A stretch of DNA of 64,000 nucleotides from Diospyros lotus (lineage: Eukaryota; Streptophyta; Magnoliopsida; Ericales; Ebenaceae), in assembly GCF_014633365.1 (NCBI RefSeq), contig NC_068341.1:8122001-8186000 (forward strand). Reading direction: 5' to 3'. The position numbers and the translations under genes are program-made. Shown one piece after another: positions 38,382 to 50,452 of this stretch. The notes below the pieces were generated by a model. The model was not told the DNA's origin. It did not search any database and worked only from the letters and a program-made list of their open reading frames with translations. Within the stretch, counting starts at the first letter, position 1. Each line of letters opens with the position of its first letter.

Positions 38382-38753
38382 GAGTGCGATTTTGTTCACC
38401 CCCTTTAACGAGAGTGACCACCACCCTCAGTATTTTGAGGGTGAAAAATAACGAAACGACAGTCAAATATTAAGAGTGCGATTTTGTTCACCCCCTTTAA
38501 CGGGGTGAACATCACCCTCACAACTTTTGTGAGGGTGATGAGTAATGGAACGGCATGCTGTTTTTGGTGGCATGCTGTTCCGTTACTCATCACCCTCACA
38601 AAAGTTGTGAGGGTAATGTTCACCCCATTAAAGGGGGTGAACAAAATTGGACTCAAATATTATCCCTCATGCAGTCGTTCCGTTATTTTTAACCCTCAAA
38701 AATATTGAGGGTGATGCTCACCCCCGTTAAAGAAGGTGAACAAAATCGCACTC
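38382..38753. mobile_element. MULE-type MITE (outer copy), interrupted by an inner copy
   Basis: The ends are GAGTGCGATTTTGTTCACC and its inverse GGTGAACAAAATCGCACTC. The two arms of about 90-100 bp pair over most of their length, including ACCCTCA...TGAGGGT sub-palindromes. Flanks GCGTGGTAG (38373-38381) and GCATGGCAG (38754-38762) match at 7 of 9 bases, differing by two transitions. A 9-bp duplication with long inverted repeats fits Mutator-like elements. Confidence 0.8.
38474..38654. mobile_element. MULE-type MITE (inner copy), nested in the outer one
   Basis: A 181-bp near-perfect hairpin with the same ends as the outer copy, GAGTGCGATTTTG and CAAAATTGGACTC. The arms meet at GCATGC-TGTTTTTGGTG-GCATGC. 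A 9-bp target duplication AAATATTAA / AAATATTAT (38465-38473, 38655-38663) shows that it inserted into the outer copy. Confidence 0.85.
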
Positions 38754-38762
38754 GCATGGCAG

Positions 38763-40560
38763 AGGGAGGTGTTGGGGGCATATGTGGAATTAAAATAATA
38801 TAAATAATAATATAAACTATAAAATATTATTTAATAAAATTAAATAATAAATAATAAATAATATTTATTTTAATATTTAATTTTAAAAGATTAAAATATA
38901 ATATTTTATTTTTAAAAATTCAAACATAAAACAATATAAATAAATAAATACTACTAAAAAAAATATTTTATTTATAAAATATAAATATAAAAATCATACA
39001 ATATAAATTAATTTCTAAAAATAAAAAAATATAAATACACAAATAAATCAAATAAAGAATTAAAAATTATACTCGTCGTTGATCAAGATATATAGTGTCC
39101 CTTTATTTATGTCCATTTATTTATGTTTTTGAATTTGTACTATAAATGTTGAATGCACTTAATATTAATTGCTAGATTTTTAATTTCATTTTTACTTGGT
39201 ATGACATGTCAAGTATTATCAAATATATAATCTCTGGTTGTATTGATATTAGGGTTCTTCACAAATCTTGATCAATTGATTCATACATATAGAATTATAG
39301 AATATTACAAATAAAAATAATCTTAATATGGGTATTACTCAAAAAACAGGTACATCAATTCCAATGATAAAATAAATTTCTTCTAAGAGTTTTTATATAT
39401 TTTTTGAGAAGTGCTTCTTGATTTGTACAGAGCATATATCAAAATTACTTAGGTAATATTATGTCCTTTTGGATGTATTTGTCGATATACGATCATTGAT
39501 CAATATATTAATTTAATTTTTTTCATGTTTGTGTATATATTTTTCCTCTAAGACTCGAATGATCCCACTAATCTCTCCAATCTCATTTAAATTTCAAAAT
39601 AATAAAAAAAATATTTTCAAATAATGATATGATCCAAATGTTTTGTGATGAATTTTTTGTATTAAATCTCTATTTATAAAATTATTGTAACGTTTGTTGT
39701 TTAGGTAAAAGAGAATTTATTATTATTTATAAAAAATGTTTACTTGTAGTGTTTGTTGGATCTATGATTGAATTTACCTGAACTAACAAAAAATATGATA
39801 ATAAAATCAATATGAAAAAGAACTTACAAAAGATATATAGTGCATAGCATGCATGCTTATATCAAATTAAAAAAGTGTCATATGCTATTAATCAACAGAT
39901 GAGTGAGAAAATTGATATTATCAAATATTAATTTATTATCGAAAAAATTAATGATACATCAACAGAAGAGTGAAATTTTTCTATAAGATGCATGATTTCA
40001 TTTGGATCATAAAACCATTCAATAAAAAATTTTTTTTCACGTTACGAGTTGCTTATATCTCTTTCTACACTTATTTTATTTAAAATAGATAAGATTTTGA
40101 ATCATATAACTCATCGAATTAACAAATTATTTCTTATTTTATAATGCATTATTTTATACTAATTTGTTAAGTGGTCCTGATTTATATATATAACTTGATG
40201 GAAAGATTTATATATATATTCAGTAAAAAATTTAATAAAATTTTTAATTTTATTTAATTCTATACTTTTTAGCTACGAAAATATTTTGTCGTTAAATAAT
40301 TTGTAGCCTTCTAACATATGAAAACATAAGTGTGGAGAGTAAAGTTATAGCCTTATAACATTTCTTAAAATTAATATAGTTTCGAGTATTATTCAGTTAA
40401 ATATTGTTGATAATTTGTTTTAATCTTTAAGTCTAGCCTTAAGCATGGGATGATGATCCAAACTATACTCTTGAGATATTTTTATGAATTATAGAAGTTA
40501 TATTTATATTTATTTAAATAATTTTAAATTTTAAATTTCTTAAATAATTTAATTTTTTAT
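38763..40560. other. AT-rich CACTA interior, nothing recognised
   Basis: Very AT-rich sequence with no long ORF, no transposase motif and no further nested termini that I could find. Confidence 0.5.
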
Positions 40561-43371
40561 AATTATTTAGCAGTGAAATATTTTATTACTAAATAATTTT
40601 AATTTTATTAAATTTTTTAATTATTTAACGACAGAGTAATAACTTTAATTTTTTTACTTTTTTTAATTATCTAGCGATAAAATATTCCTTGCTTAAATAA
40701 ATATCATTTTAATTTTATTTTCTAAATTATTTAGTGATGGTTTATCTGATCACTAAATAAATTTTATTTTATTTTTATTTTTTTAATTATTTAGCGACCC
40801 ACGTTGCTAAATAAATTTAATTTTAAAATTATTTTTTAAATTTAATTAGCAACGAGATAGTCCATCATTAAATAAATTTTATTTTTTAATAATTTAGCGA
40901 CAAGTAATTGTCGCTAAATAATTTTTTTATTTTACTAATTAATTTACTAATTATTTTACTAATTTTTATTTAGGGACTGCTATTCTAGTCACTAAATAAA
41001 TTTTATTTTATTTTTATTTTATGTTTGTTTTTTAAATAATTTTCTGTCGGTTATCCATCGCTAAATTAATTTAATTTAATTTTTATTTTTTTCTAATTAT
41101 TTAGCCATGGCTTTCCATTGCTGAATATATTTTATTTTAATTTATTTATTAAATCACTTAGCAGCGAATCTCTCATTGCTAAATAAATTTTATTTTATTT
41201 TTATTTTTTTAATAATTTAGTGATGAGTTTCTGTCTCTAAATTAATTTCATTTTATTTTTATTTTTTTCTAATTATCTTGTCACTAAATAATTTTTATTT
41301 TAATTTTTTAAATTTCTTAGCACGAAATTTTCCATCACTAAATAAATTTTATTTTAATATTATTTTTTTAAAATAATTTAGCAACCGATAACTCGTCGCT
41401 AAATTTATTTTATTTATTTTTATTTTTTCAAATTTTTTAACAACAGACATCCTCTCACTAAATTAATTTTAAGTTTTTTAGTAATTTAGCAACGGGTATT
41501 CCGTCTCTAGATAAATTTCATTTTATTTTTATTTGTCAAATTCTTCGATAAATTAATTTAATTTAATTTTTATTTTTTTAATTTATTTAGCGACGAAATG
41601 TCCCATAGTTAAATAAATTTAATTTGAATGTTATTTTTTTTAGTAATTTAGCGATGGGTATTATGTCGCTCGATAAATTTCATTTTTTTTTTATTTTTTT
41701 GAATTCTTTGCTAATTTAATATAATATAATATTTATTTTTTAAATTTATTTAGAGATGGGATAACCCGTCGCATAATAAATTTTATTTTAATGTTATTTT
41801 TTTAATAATTTAGCGACAGGTATTCCGTGCTAAATTAATTTTTTTTTTTATATTTTTTTAATTTGTTTGCTAAATTAATTTCATTTTAATTTTTTTTTAA
41901 AATTATTTAGTGAGGGGAATTTCAAATTTTTTAATTAATTTTGCTACGAGATTTTTGTCACTAAATTAATTTTTTTTATATTTTCAATATTTTTGCTAAA
42001 TTAATTTTATTTTAAATTTATTTTTTAAAATTATTTAGAGACGGAATATCCCGTTGCTAAATAAATTTAATTTCAATTTTTTTAATTAATTTAGCAACGG
42101 GTATTCCATTGCTAAATTAATTTTATTTTTTTTATTTATTAAAATTCTTTTCAAAATTAATTTTATTTTAAATTTATTTTTTAAAATTATTTAGCTATGG
42201 TATTTCTCGTTGCTAAATAAATTTAGTTTCAATTTTTTTAATTAATTTAGCAACAGGAGTTCTGTTGCTAAGTTAATTTCATTTTATTTTTTATTTTTAC
42301 AATTCTTTGTAAATTCATTTCATTTTAAATTTAATTTCAAAATTTTTTAATTAATTTAGCTAGGCGTATTTCTTTGCTAAATTAATTTTATTTTATTTTT
42401 ATTTTTTAAAATTATTTCATAATTTAATTTCATTTTAAATTTATTTTTTTAAATTATTTGACAATTTTCATCATTAAATAAATTTAATTTCAATTTCTTT
42501 TTAATTAATTTAGCGATGGCTGTTCCATCGCTAAATTAATTTCTTTTTAAATGTATTTTAATTAATTTAGCGACGGGTCTCTGACACTAAATTAATTTCA
42601 TTTTAAATTTATTTTTTAAATTATTTAGTGACGAGAATTCCATCACTAAATAAATTTAATTATTTTTTTAATTATTTTAGTGACGGATATCAATCGCTAA
42701 TATATTTTCAATTTATTTTTTATTTTTTCAAATTCTTTTCTAAATTAATTTCATTTTAAATTTATTTTTTTAAACTTAATTTTAATAAATAAATTTAATT
42801 TTAATTTTTTTGTTTTAATAATTTAGCGACGGCCAGTGCCGTCGTTGAATAAAAGTAATTTTATTTTTTTTACTAAGAATTTAGTGTCAGAATGTTCCGT
42901 CACTAAAGAAAATTCATTTTATTTTTATTTTTATTAATTATTTAGCGATAGGAATTTCGTCACTAAATTTAATATATTAATTAAAAAATATTAAAAATGT
43001 TTAGTGACAGAATTTTTCGTCGTTAATTCCGCCACTAAATTTAAAAAAAATTAAAAAATTTGACAACGGAATACCCGTCGCAAATCTGTCACTAAAATTT
43101 AGTGATGGAAATCGTCTCTAATTAGTGACCAAAAAATTCCGTCACTAAATCATGAATTTTTTATAGTGGAATAACTTATTTGTGTAAATAGAATTTAAAA
43201 CAAGTGAAGCGTAATCCTTTATTAAATGTTACAACTATTTATATGAGTAAATAAAATTTGAAAGATTACAATCATTCATATTTATAAATAAAATTTAAAA
43301 TGAGTGAAAGATTATAACTTCTAGTTCATTAACTTAGATTTCTTGCTAAACATATCGACTATGTTACAACA

Positions 43372-46300
43372 AATTCTTTTTAAAATTCTCTCCAGAAAAT
43401 CTTTTGAGTTTTGCTATATATGGTTTTGCTTTCTATGTAGCATAGATTTCTATTTCAAATATATGTGGGTTTTCTCCCCTCTGCTCTTTGAACCTTGTCT
43501 TAATTCAAGCAAAAAGAAGGTTTGGTACATTCCCCCACTCCACAAAAGAAGGTTTGGTACATTCCCCCACTCCACATTGCTTGAGTTGATGAGGGCCATA
43601 ACGCAATTGTAAGTGGCTATATGAGGTCCCATTTTAGTCTATAATTTAGATGTAGTATTCTTACGATTACTACTTTTTCTATCGCATAAATTTGTGATTG
43701 TATCTCTAATGAGGGTCGGAGATAGTTTTAAATAAAAGAGTTTTGATATAATAATAAAGTTGTTTGAAAAATTATTAGCTATTATATAGTCATCAGTTTA
43801 AATCTTATTAAGTAGTTAATTTTTATTTAGGGTATTTTGGGAGGGGGAGGATTTTATAACACGAAGATATGGTGTTTGTTTATATAAAAGTATAAATAAA
43901 TATAAATATCAATATTTTAATTTTTTTATTTATGTTTTAGTTCATAAATAAGTTATTAAGCTTGTAAATAATCATAATATATATATTAAAAATATTTTTT
44001 TATCTTTTCAATCTTAATTTTTTTTTGATATTTTAATTTTAATCTTAGATATATTACTTTAGATGTTATAGTTTTTTTTTTTAAATTTAATATTATTTTA
44101 ATTTTAATTAAATATATAGATAAGATTTCAGACGAGTTTAAAGTTAGATGTGATTTGAGAAAATAAGATTGTATTATTTTTGTGTTTCAATTTCAAATTC
44201 ATTTTCAGTTTTGTATTTTATAATTTTTGAGAATGTATTTTTTTTTATTATTCTGAAAAACTGTTTCTTAAAATATAAAACTAGAAAACGAGTTTATTTT
44301 GATTTTTTTAAAAATATTTTATTTAATAAATTTAATTATTAAATAATAAAATTAACTATTTTTAATGAAATTATACTATTAAAATAAAATAATAAATTTG
44401 ATTAATGAATTACTGACATACATTTTATCGATAATTTATATTAAATATTATTATATAATACACTTAATAATATACTAAATGTTATACTATATTTTTAATT
44501 ATAATATAGGTATAGTACATTTTTTAATTTTAAGTAAATATATAATTTTATTTTCAAAATTTATGAAAAAAAATTTCTATTTTTTTTTCTTTTTTCTTCT
44601 TCTATTTTCTCTGGTACCCTATATCTTCTCCATCAATGACGACCATCACTAGTTGCAGATTCACACAATTAGAGCCTACCATTTGAAATTCAAAGATAAG
44701 GGAGTTAACATATACAAAAATTGGCCAGATCTAAAAGTTGAATTTTCGTAGATCTAAAAGTTGAATTTTCGTAGATCTAATTTTTAATTTTTAGCCAGAA
44801 GTGAAAAACGCACTGCTAGTTGCCATTGGGCACCGACCACTGTGGCTAGTCGTTTTCGGCAATCAGAGACAACCACTCGACACCCAAAGGTCTATCGACC
44901 AATATATCAAAAAATCAGCAAGATCCATTAGCAAAATCTCCTTAGATTTAAGTTTAAACGTTTGATCAAACCCAACACCATATGCATTATTAATCGCCAT
45001 CGGTCATCGTGATTGGTGGTTTTCAACAATCAGAGGCAACCACCCGACACCCAAGGGCCCATCGACCAACTTACCCAAAAACCTGCAAGAGAAGGAATAT
45101 GAGAAAGGAGAGAGAAGAGAAGAATAGAGGATATAGGAGACAAAACTAGCAAGATCGAACGACAGGGGACGGTCGACGGCGATGATAGGAATGGCGAGCG
45201 AGATCGATGACCGAGGATTGAGAAGGAATGGGAGAGATGAGAGAAAGAGAGAGGGACGAGAAATTTGTGTGCGAGATTGGGGGGTTGATGGATTTTTTTG
45301 CGTTTTGGTATTTTTAGCGTGTTTTGACTCAAAACACTTTGTTTTGGGTTTCCTTTATAATTTTTATTTATTTTTAAAAATAGTAAAGTAAACACATTTT
45401 TAATATTTTAAAAAATTAAAAAGTCAAAATAGGTTGAAAACAATAAAGATAATGACATCCTAAATTTTTAATACATAAGCTGTCATTAAAAATATTACAA
45501 AAAAATAAAAAAATAATATTTTCATTTATTCTTTAAGGCAGCGTTTGTTAAAAGAAGTAAAATAAAATTATATCAAAATAAGCTTAAAATTCTATTCGGA
45601 TCAAAATATAAAATGATCAAAATAAGGTTATGAAGCATTTTAAGATTTTTATTAAATTAATTATTAAATTTTTTAAATTACATGGAAGAACATATATGTC
45701 ATTTTTTTTTTCTGTAAGAATTAAGATAAATTTATCTAAAAGGAGATGAGAAATAAATTTATTTAAAAAATTCAAATAACAAGTTATATTATTTCTTTTT
45801 TAAGAGTTAAAGGTAAATTTAATAAATACAATGAAAAATATTTTTATTTTTTTAATTTATATATTGAAAAATAAACAGTACCTAAATGAGGTGGGAAGTT
45901 GGAATTTAAAGATGAATGAGAATCTTTAACTGCAATGGGGGCTGAGTCAAGACTCCAGCGCTGTGCATGCAGCATGGATATTGGTTAATATCTAATCTAA
46001 GACTGTTGATTGCTGCCAACCCATTAATTTCTGGGTTTCACATGGGATTGGATTTTTTTTTTTTTTTATTGTAGGAATTCTGAAGTTCCAATACTTAAAT
46101 TTTTTAAGAAGACCATCACCTTCTCTTTTATAATTTACACATTTTGATCAATCTGGCAACAGTCGAAAATTAGGTAAATCTAGATCAAAGATTCGTGTCT
46201 GTGACCGCTCGTGTAACAATAGTTGATATAAACCATGTAATATCACAATATTTTGAGAAAAATTAATGTCTTTGATTGAGATGAATTATGTATGATTTAT

Positions 46301-47810
46301 TGATATTTTTTGAATTTGAGAAATTTAATAGAATAAATTAAAATTTGTATATTTTAAAATATGGAGATGATTAAGAATTTTTTGAAAATTTTAACAACTC
46401 GAAATTAAGATTGGTATAAATTTAATGGATTATACATTAATAAATGAACGAGGTGTGCAGCACGGGCGGTCGCGCATGAGGTGGCTGGCCGGGTGACGCA
46501 GATTTGATCCCGCAGGTGGGCATTTGCTGAAGGATTATTAATGAATTGCACATTATTAAGTGAAGCCAATCACTGGTCACGAACACTGTTTAAATTCTTA
46601 ATTTTTTTATTATTTCCAATTGCAAGCAATTATAGCCACAAGAAATGGAAGTCATGTAAATAAAAAAACATTAATTGAAAGGAACGACGCATTAAACGAG
46701 GATATGAAAGGACATTAATTGAGATGGAATTGATAAATTGTAGGAGCATGCATGGTATTTTAAAATTGAAGTTCGTTGCCAAATTAACTTGTCAAATAGA
46801 GACGTGTGGCATGCAATGAGTGTCAATTGAGTATGGATTTAAATTGATTTAATAGTTTTGCAAATTATATGAGATAGCTGGTGAAAAGAAGAAGAAAGGA
46901 AGATGATTGAGAGTAACAAAATTGATGAAAAAGAAGAAAAACTCTATAAATAAAGCATTTTTGTGGAAGTTAAGTAATTGTAAATAAAAATTTAAAAGAA
47001 AAATTAAGAGTCGGTAATAGAGCAAGTCAGATCGTTGTAATTATAATTTGAGGTATGAGGTCTAATATTATATTTTAAAATGGTTTAATAATATTTAGTT
47101 AAAATAATTTTTTAACTTATTATATTGATTTTTTGTTATAATAATTCTAACATGTGGCTACGATATTTTCAACACTTAAAAGAAATCTATTCAAAAAGAT
47201 TTATCAAGACAGTAAAGGCAAATAGTGAGGTTTAATATATATTTTATGTACAAATTTTATGATTATAACTTGTATGTAATGACAGGGAAGTGTGGCATGT
47301 GATTATAAATTTTAGGGATAAAACATAGATCATGTTGGGGTTCATGGGAAATCATATGGAGACCATCAAGAGTTTAAGATAGATGAGATTGGACAAGTCT
47401 GCATGCATAAATCATTTAATGTTTTTTTTTCAATGTTTGCTATGAACTTGATTTGCTATTTTATATATATTGCATTTGTTAAGTTTTAGGAGTCTCCCTC
47501 CCTAACTAACCATACAGATAGTTGGTGCCATAGTAAAAAAAATGCAGTATTAGTGGAAGTATCACCATCGGATGCGGTCGAGGAGCCATGAAGAGTATTT
47601 TATTCATGAATCATTTTTAAAATTACAAATTCTGTGTTGTAATAAAGTTGGGTGATAAATGCCATTTTGGATATTTCTTGGCAAATCTAATCATATCTAG
47701 TAAAGGGGTATTGGGTGTATGGTTGGATTTGTTTAAATTAATATATAATTATATGTACTTAAGGAAAGAGATATGTACATTGATCTATTTATAATTTCAT
47801 CTAAATTTCT
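43372..47810. other. AT-rich intergenic region with small direct repeats
   Basis: No gene recognised. Small repeats seen: a 33-bp unit GAAGGTTTGGTACATTCCCC... twice at 43514-43577; AGATCTAAAAGTTGAATTTT... twice at 44731-44776; and two diverged copies of a block with ATCAGAG-CAACCAC-CGACACCCAA at about 44815-44905 and 44990-45075. A GC-rich island lies at 46450-46525. A C/T-rich strand (minus) near 45090-45260 gives an ORF without family resemblance. Confidence 0.5.
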
Positions 47811-47930
47811 TTCGAGTCCCGAGAGAGAGAGGGACGTCACAAACTACACTATCCATGATTCAAACACACAATCTTAACATATCTAACACCTGAATCCGGT
47901 GCACTTAACCACTTGAACAATATAGAGAAC
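47811..47930 (-). mobile_element. Probable tRNA-derived SINE
   Basis: On the minus strand an A-box-like AAGTGGTTAAGTGCACCGG (47896-47914) is followed about 30 bp later by a B-box-like GTGTTTGAATCATGG (near 47853-47867). This is the order and spacing of an RNA polymerase III promoter. The tRNA-like head is followed by a short unrelated part with a (GA)n stretch. Ends and target duplications were not resolved. Confidence 0.4.
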
Positions 47931-48347
47931 TTTACGCATGGGATTGGATTTGGGAGCCATCACAATGAACCCCAGATTTTTAGGCCCATTATTTCTTGTA
48001 TCATCATCAAGCATGGGAATGAGTATAGTACTGGCTTTTTTTGCAATTTCTGTATGTACACATGCATATAACTAACTTGAATCAACAAAGAATTTACTTT
48101 TAATTTTAATTTTTTGTTTTTGAAATGATGAAAACAAAATGTACATTTCCATTCTAGAGATTCTATGGACCAAAAACTAATAAAATTCATTAAAAGGGGC
48201 GTAATTTTGTAAATGAATTTCACATTTTGTCTATAAACAGAGTTAACCTCTCTTATGTAAACGAGAGTTGAGTTAATTCTTGAGGAGTTATGTATAATAA
48301 AATAATTTTTATATTTTATTGGCACAATATTGCCCAAATTTGAGGAG

Positions 48348-48372
48348 CAAGCAAGCTAGCTAGCTAGCTAGT
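48348..48372. repeat. (GCTA)n short tandem repeat
   Basis: About five GCTA units in the spacer upstream of the DUF247 gene. Confidence 0.7.
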
Positions 48373-48954
48373 TTGATGGTACCTACTGCTAATGGATTTA
48401 CCATGGCATGGTCACCCGTGCTTCACGACGCCAGCGAAAACATTACCGAGAAGTGACCAAACCGTGGAGCAAGGTATAAACAAACCTGCTTCTCTTTATT
48501 CTTTTACTTTATATAATCTTCTTTTCACCTTTAATTAGCAAAGGAGCACGTCACATCACATCGGGCCATGCATAATCTTTTGTAAATGGATGGAAGATTC
48601 GCGACTAGTGATTGGCTTCATTCCCAGTCAAAGAATAATAATATCGAAACTAAGAACAGAGTTACTGCACTTCATGGCAGATTCATACACTAATTGCATC
48701 CCCTGCTAACTCAAGTCGATATCCCAACTGTAAGAAAACAACAAACGAAAGCATTTTAGTCCAAAACTAGATTTATCCTTTTCACATTCTTTATCTCCCC
48801 TTAGACATGTTCTTTACAACCAGATAAGAAAGCATATGATCTAATTCATCACCAGCTTGTAAGAAAAACTTGTTGGATAAAGGGATATCTTGTTCATCAA
48901 TCTTAAAACAATGCCCATCGACTAGCCATTGTTGCGGAACACCGAACACCCCTC

Positions 48955-48962
48955 TATATATA
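48955..48962 (+). promoter_or_regulatory. TATA box of the DUF247 gene
   Basis: TATATATA in the context CCCCTCTATATATAGGG, about 93 bp upstream of the chosen ATG at 49055. The distance fits a plant core promoter with a short leader. Confidence 0.55.
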
Positions 48963-49054
48963 GGGAGTCTCCCCAATAACACTAAAGCTACGTACGTAGC
49001 TACTTAATTAATTAGGATACGTAAGATTAGTGTGTATTTACTTTGTTCATATAC

Positions 49055-50452
49055 ATGGACACCATCATTATAGTGCAAACCGACGATGGTACGGCCTTGG
49101 ATATGAGGACGATCGATGAAGGTGTGAACAAGGTGGCAGACATGGCTCGAGCTTCAATTTTCATGGTGCCGGAGAGGCTTCGTAAGCTGAACGAAACGGC
49201 TTATACCCCTCGCCTCTTCTCCATTGGACCTCTTCACAGCCACAACGATCCTCATCTGGAAAGCCCAGAAATTCAAAACATCAAATTGAGTTACTTGAAT
49301 GATCTCTTGGCTCGCGTTTCTGATGATCCGCAGGATAAAGATCGAATCCTCGATCGATGTCTACATGAGATGGAAAACTTGAAAGAGGAGGCCAAGAAGT
49401 CTTATGCAGTCGACACAGAAAAAGCCAAAGCCTTGAGCAAAGAGATGTTGGTCATCGACGGTTGTTTCATACTCGAATTCCTCTACAAGCATTACAATAT
49501 CGACAAGTTCAAGCAAAGTCGAAACGATCCTATATTCGGCAGTGTGGTGATGCTCAACAGTATCCAACACGACTTGATACTGCTAGAGAACCAGCTTCCC
49601 TTTTTCGTTCTTGAAAAATTGTTTCAACTCACCTTCAATCGGATTCGGAGTCATCCCCATTCGCTTACAGAATACGTTCATCAGTTCTTTCGGAAAGTGC
49701 TCAGCTTCAACGCCCCTTCACCATCAGTCGGAGGCAGTGTCGACACCACTGCCACAAGTAGTGGTGGGGGCGATAAAGAGAAGAAGGATCAGGAAGCAAC
49801 GACGTTGTCTGCTGCTTCCAATCTCCATATACTCCATCTTCTGCACAGCTACTACCACCCTCCCCACCCATTAGAGGAGATGGACCATGCCAAAAATTAC
49901 GGGGATTCGGCATCGAACCTCGACTTCGCCGGAGTGGACTTCGTGGCCGATGGAGATCATCAGTTCAAGGTTTATTTTAAGCAAGTGACGGGAATAAATT
50001 GGTTGTTTTCTAGCCCCGAATTTCATATTCCGAGGTTGGACATCTACGATTCCACGGAGCAAATCTTGAGGAATCTTATAGCCTTCGAGCAGTGTTGCCA
50101 CGGCGTTGTCTGTTACATGACATCCTATGCGTTTCTAATGGATTTGCTCGTGAACACCGATGAAGATATCCAAGTGCTGGAGGATGCCAGGGTGATAAAC
50201 AACTACTTGGGGGCGAGGCATGAAGCCACGAATCTATTCAACAATCTGTGCAAGCAACTGGTTCTGGAAAAGTTCTACTTCGCGAATACCTACAAGAAGG
50301 CGACCGACTACAGCGGACACCGGTGGCCGGCGATTAGGGCGTATTTTATACGGACATATCTGGCAACTCCATATGGTTTCATTGCTTTTGTTGCGGGTGC
50401 CATCGCTTTTGTCATTGAAGTCGTGAAATTCATTGACAAATATTTTGTCTAG
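49055..50452 (+). CDS. DUF247 (UPF0481) family membrane protein
   Basis: Single exon, 465 residues, typical for the family. The biochemical role of DUF247 proteins is unknown; in grasses some members are linked to self-incompatibility loci, but nothing here ties this gene to that. Family blocks: ASIFMVPERLRKLN near residue 32, a PRLFSIGPLH block, DGCFILEFLY near 135, and LILLENQLPFFVLEKLF near 172-190. Residues about 228-253 form a low-complexity Ser/Gly/Lys insert, and one C-terminal membrane segment (FIAFVAGAIAFVIEVVKFI) is followed by a short basic tail. Start: ATG 49055 is the first ATG in frame; reading four codons further upstream would need a TTG start. A TATA box lies 93 bp upstream. 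A broken relative lies at 57872-58080, beyond the second CACTA element. Confidence 0.93.
   Translation: MDTIIIVQTDDGTALDMRTIDEGVNKVADMARASIFMVPERLRKLNETAYTPRLFSIGPLHSHNDPHLESPEIQNIKLSYLNDLLARVSDDPQDKDRILDRCLHEMENLKEEAKKSYAVDTEKAKALSKEMLVIDGCFILEFLYKHYNIDKFKQSRNDPIFGSVVMLNSIQHDLILLENQLPFFVLEKLFQLTFNRIRSHPHSLTEYVHQFFRKVLSFNAPSPSVGGSVDTTATSSGGGDKEKKDQEATTLSAASNLHILHLLHSYYHPPHPLEEMDHAKNYGDSASNLDFAGVDFVADGDHQFKVYFKQVTGINWLFSSPEFHIPRLDIYDSTEQILRNLIAFEQCCHGVVCYMTSYAFLMDLLVNTDEDIQVLEDARVINNYLGARHEATNLFNNLCKQLVLEKFYFANTYKKATDYSGHRWPAIRAYFIRTYLATPYGFIAFVAGAIAFVIEVVKFIDKYFV

Larger units (their letters stand above)
34626..43168. mobile_element. CACTA (En/Spm-type) transposon, 8.5 kb, apparently non-autonomous
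   Basis: The left end is CACTACAATAAAAATC and the right end reads CACTATAAAAAATTC on the opposite strand. A 3-bp target duplication GAA flanks it (34623-34625 and 43169-43171). Both subterminal zones (34640-35560 and 40560-43150) are dense with inverted words of the type TTTAGTGACGG / CCGTCACTAAA, the class of site bound by CACTA transposases. No transposase ORF is seen. The interior holds a Cassandra-like solo LTR, a tandem array, and a purine-rich block with nested MITEs. Confidence 0.9.
34349..43371 (-). mobile_element. Probable solo LTR split by a CACTA element
   Basis: Segments 34349-34625 and 43169-43371 together read like one LTR of about 480 bp on the minus strand. The ends are TGTTG (34349) and CAACA (43371), mutually inverted, and TTTATAAATAGATTG on the minus strand near 34570 looks like the TATA box. 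No internal retroelement coding sequence flanks it. No clear 5-bp target duplication was found (ATATT against AATTC), so the exact ends are uncertain. Confidence 0.4.

Noticed and set aside
37847..38466. Long proline-rich ORFs on the minus strand (165 and 175 codons)
   Set aside because: They are produced by the GGGGAGGG composition of the block; several frames are open at once and no family or start context supports them.
34640..43150. Regularly spaced GTGACGG...CCGTCAC words as a CRISPR-like array
   Set aside because: The words are inverted pairs with AT-rich filler of variable length, placed at both ends of an element with CACTA termini and a 3-bp duplication. They are subterminal transposon repeats.
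48791..48982. 63-codon minus-strand ORF upstream of the DUF247 gene
   Set aside because: It overlaps the DUF247 TATA box and promoter, shows no family motif and has no promoter of its own that I can see.
49043..49054. Start of the DUF247 protein four codons upstream
   Set aside because: The first codon there is TTG. The first ATG in frame is at 49055.
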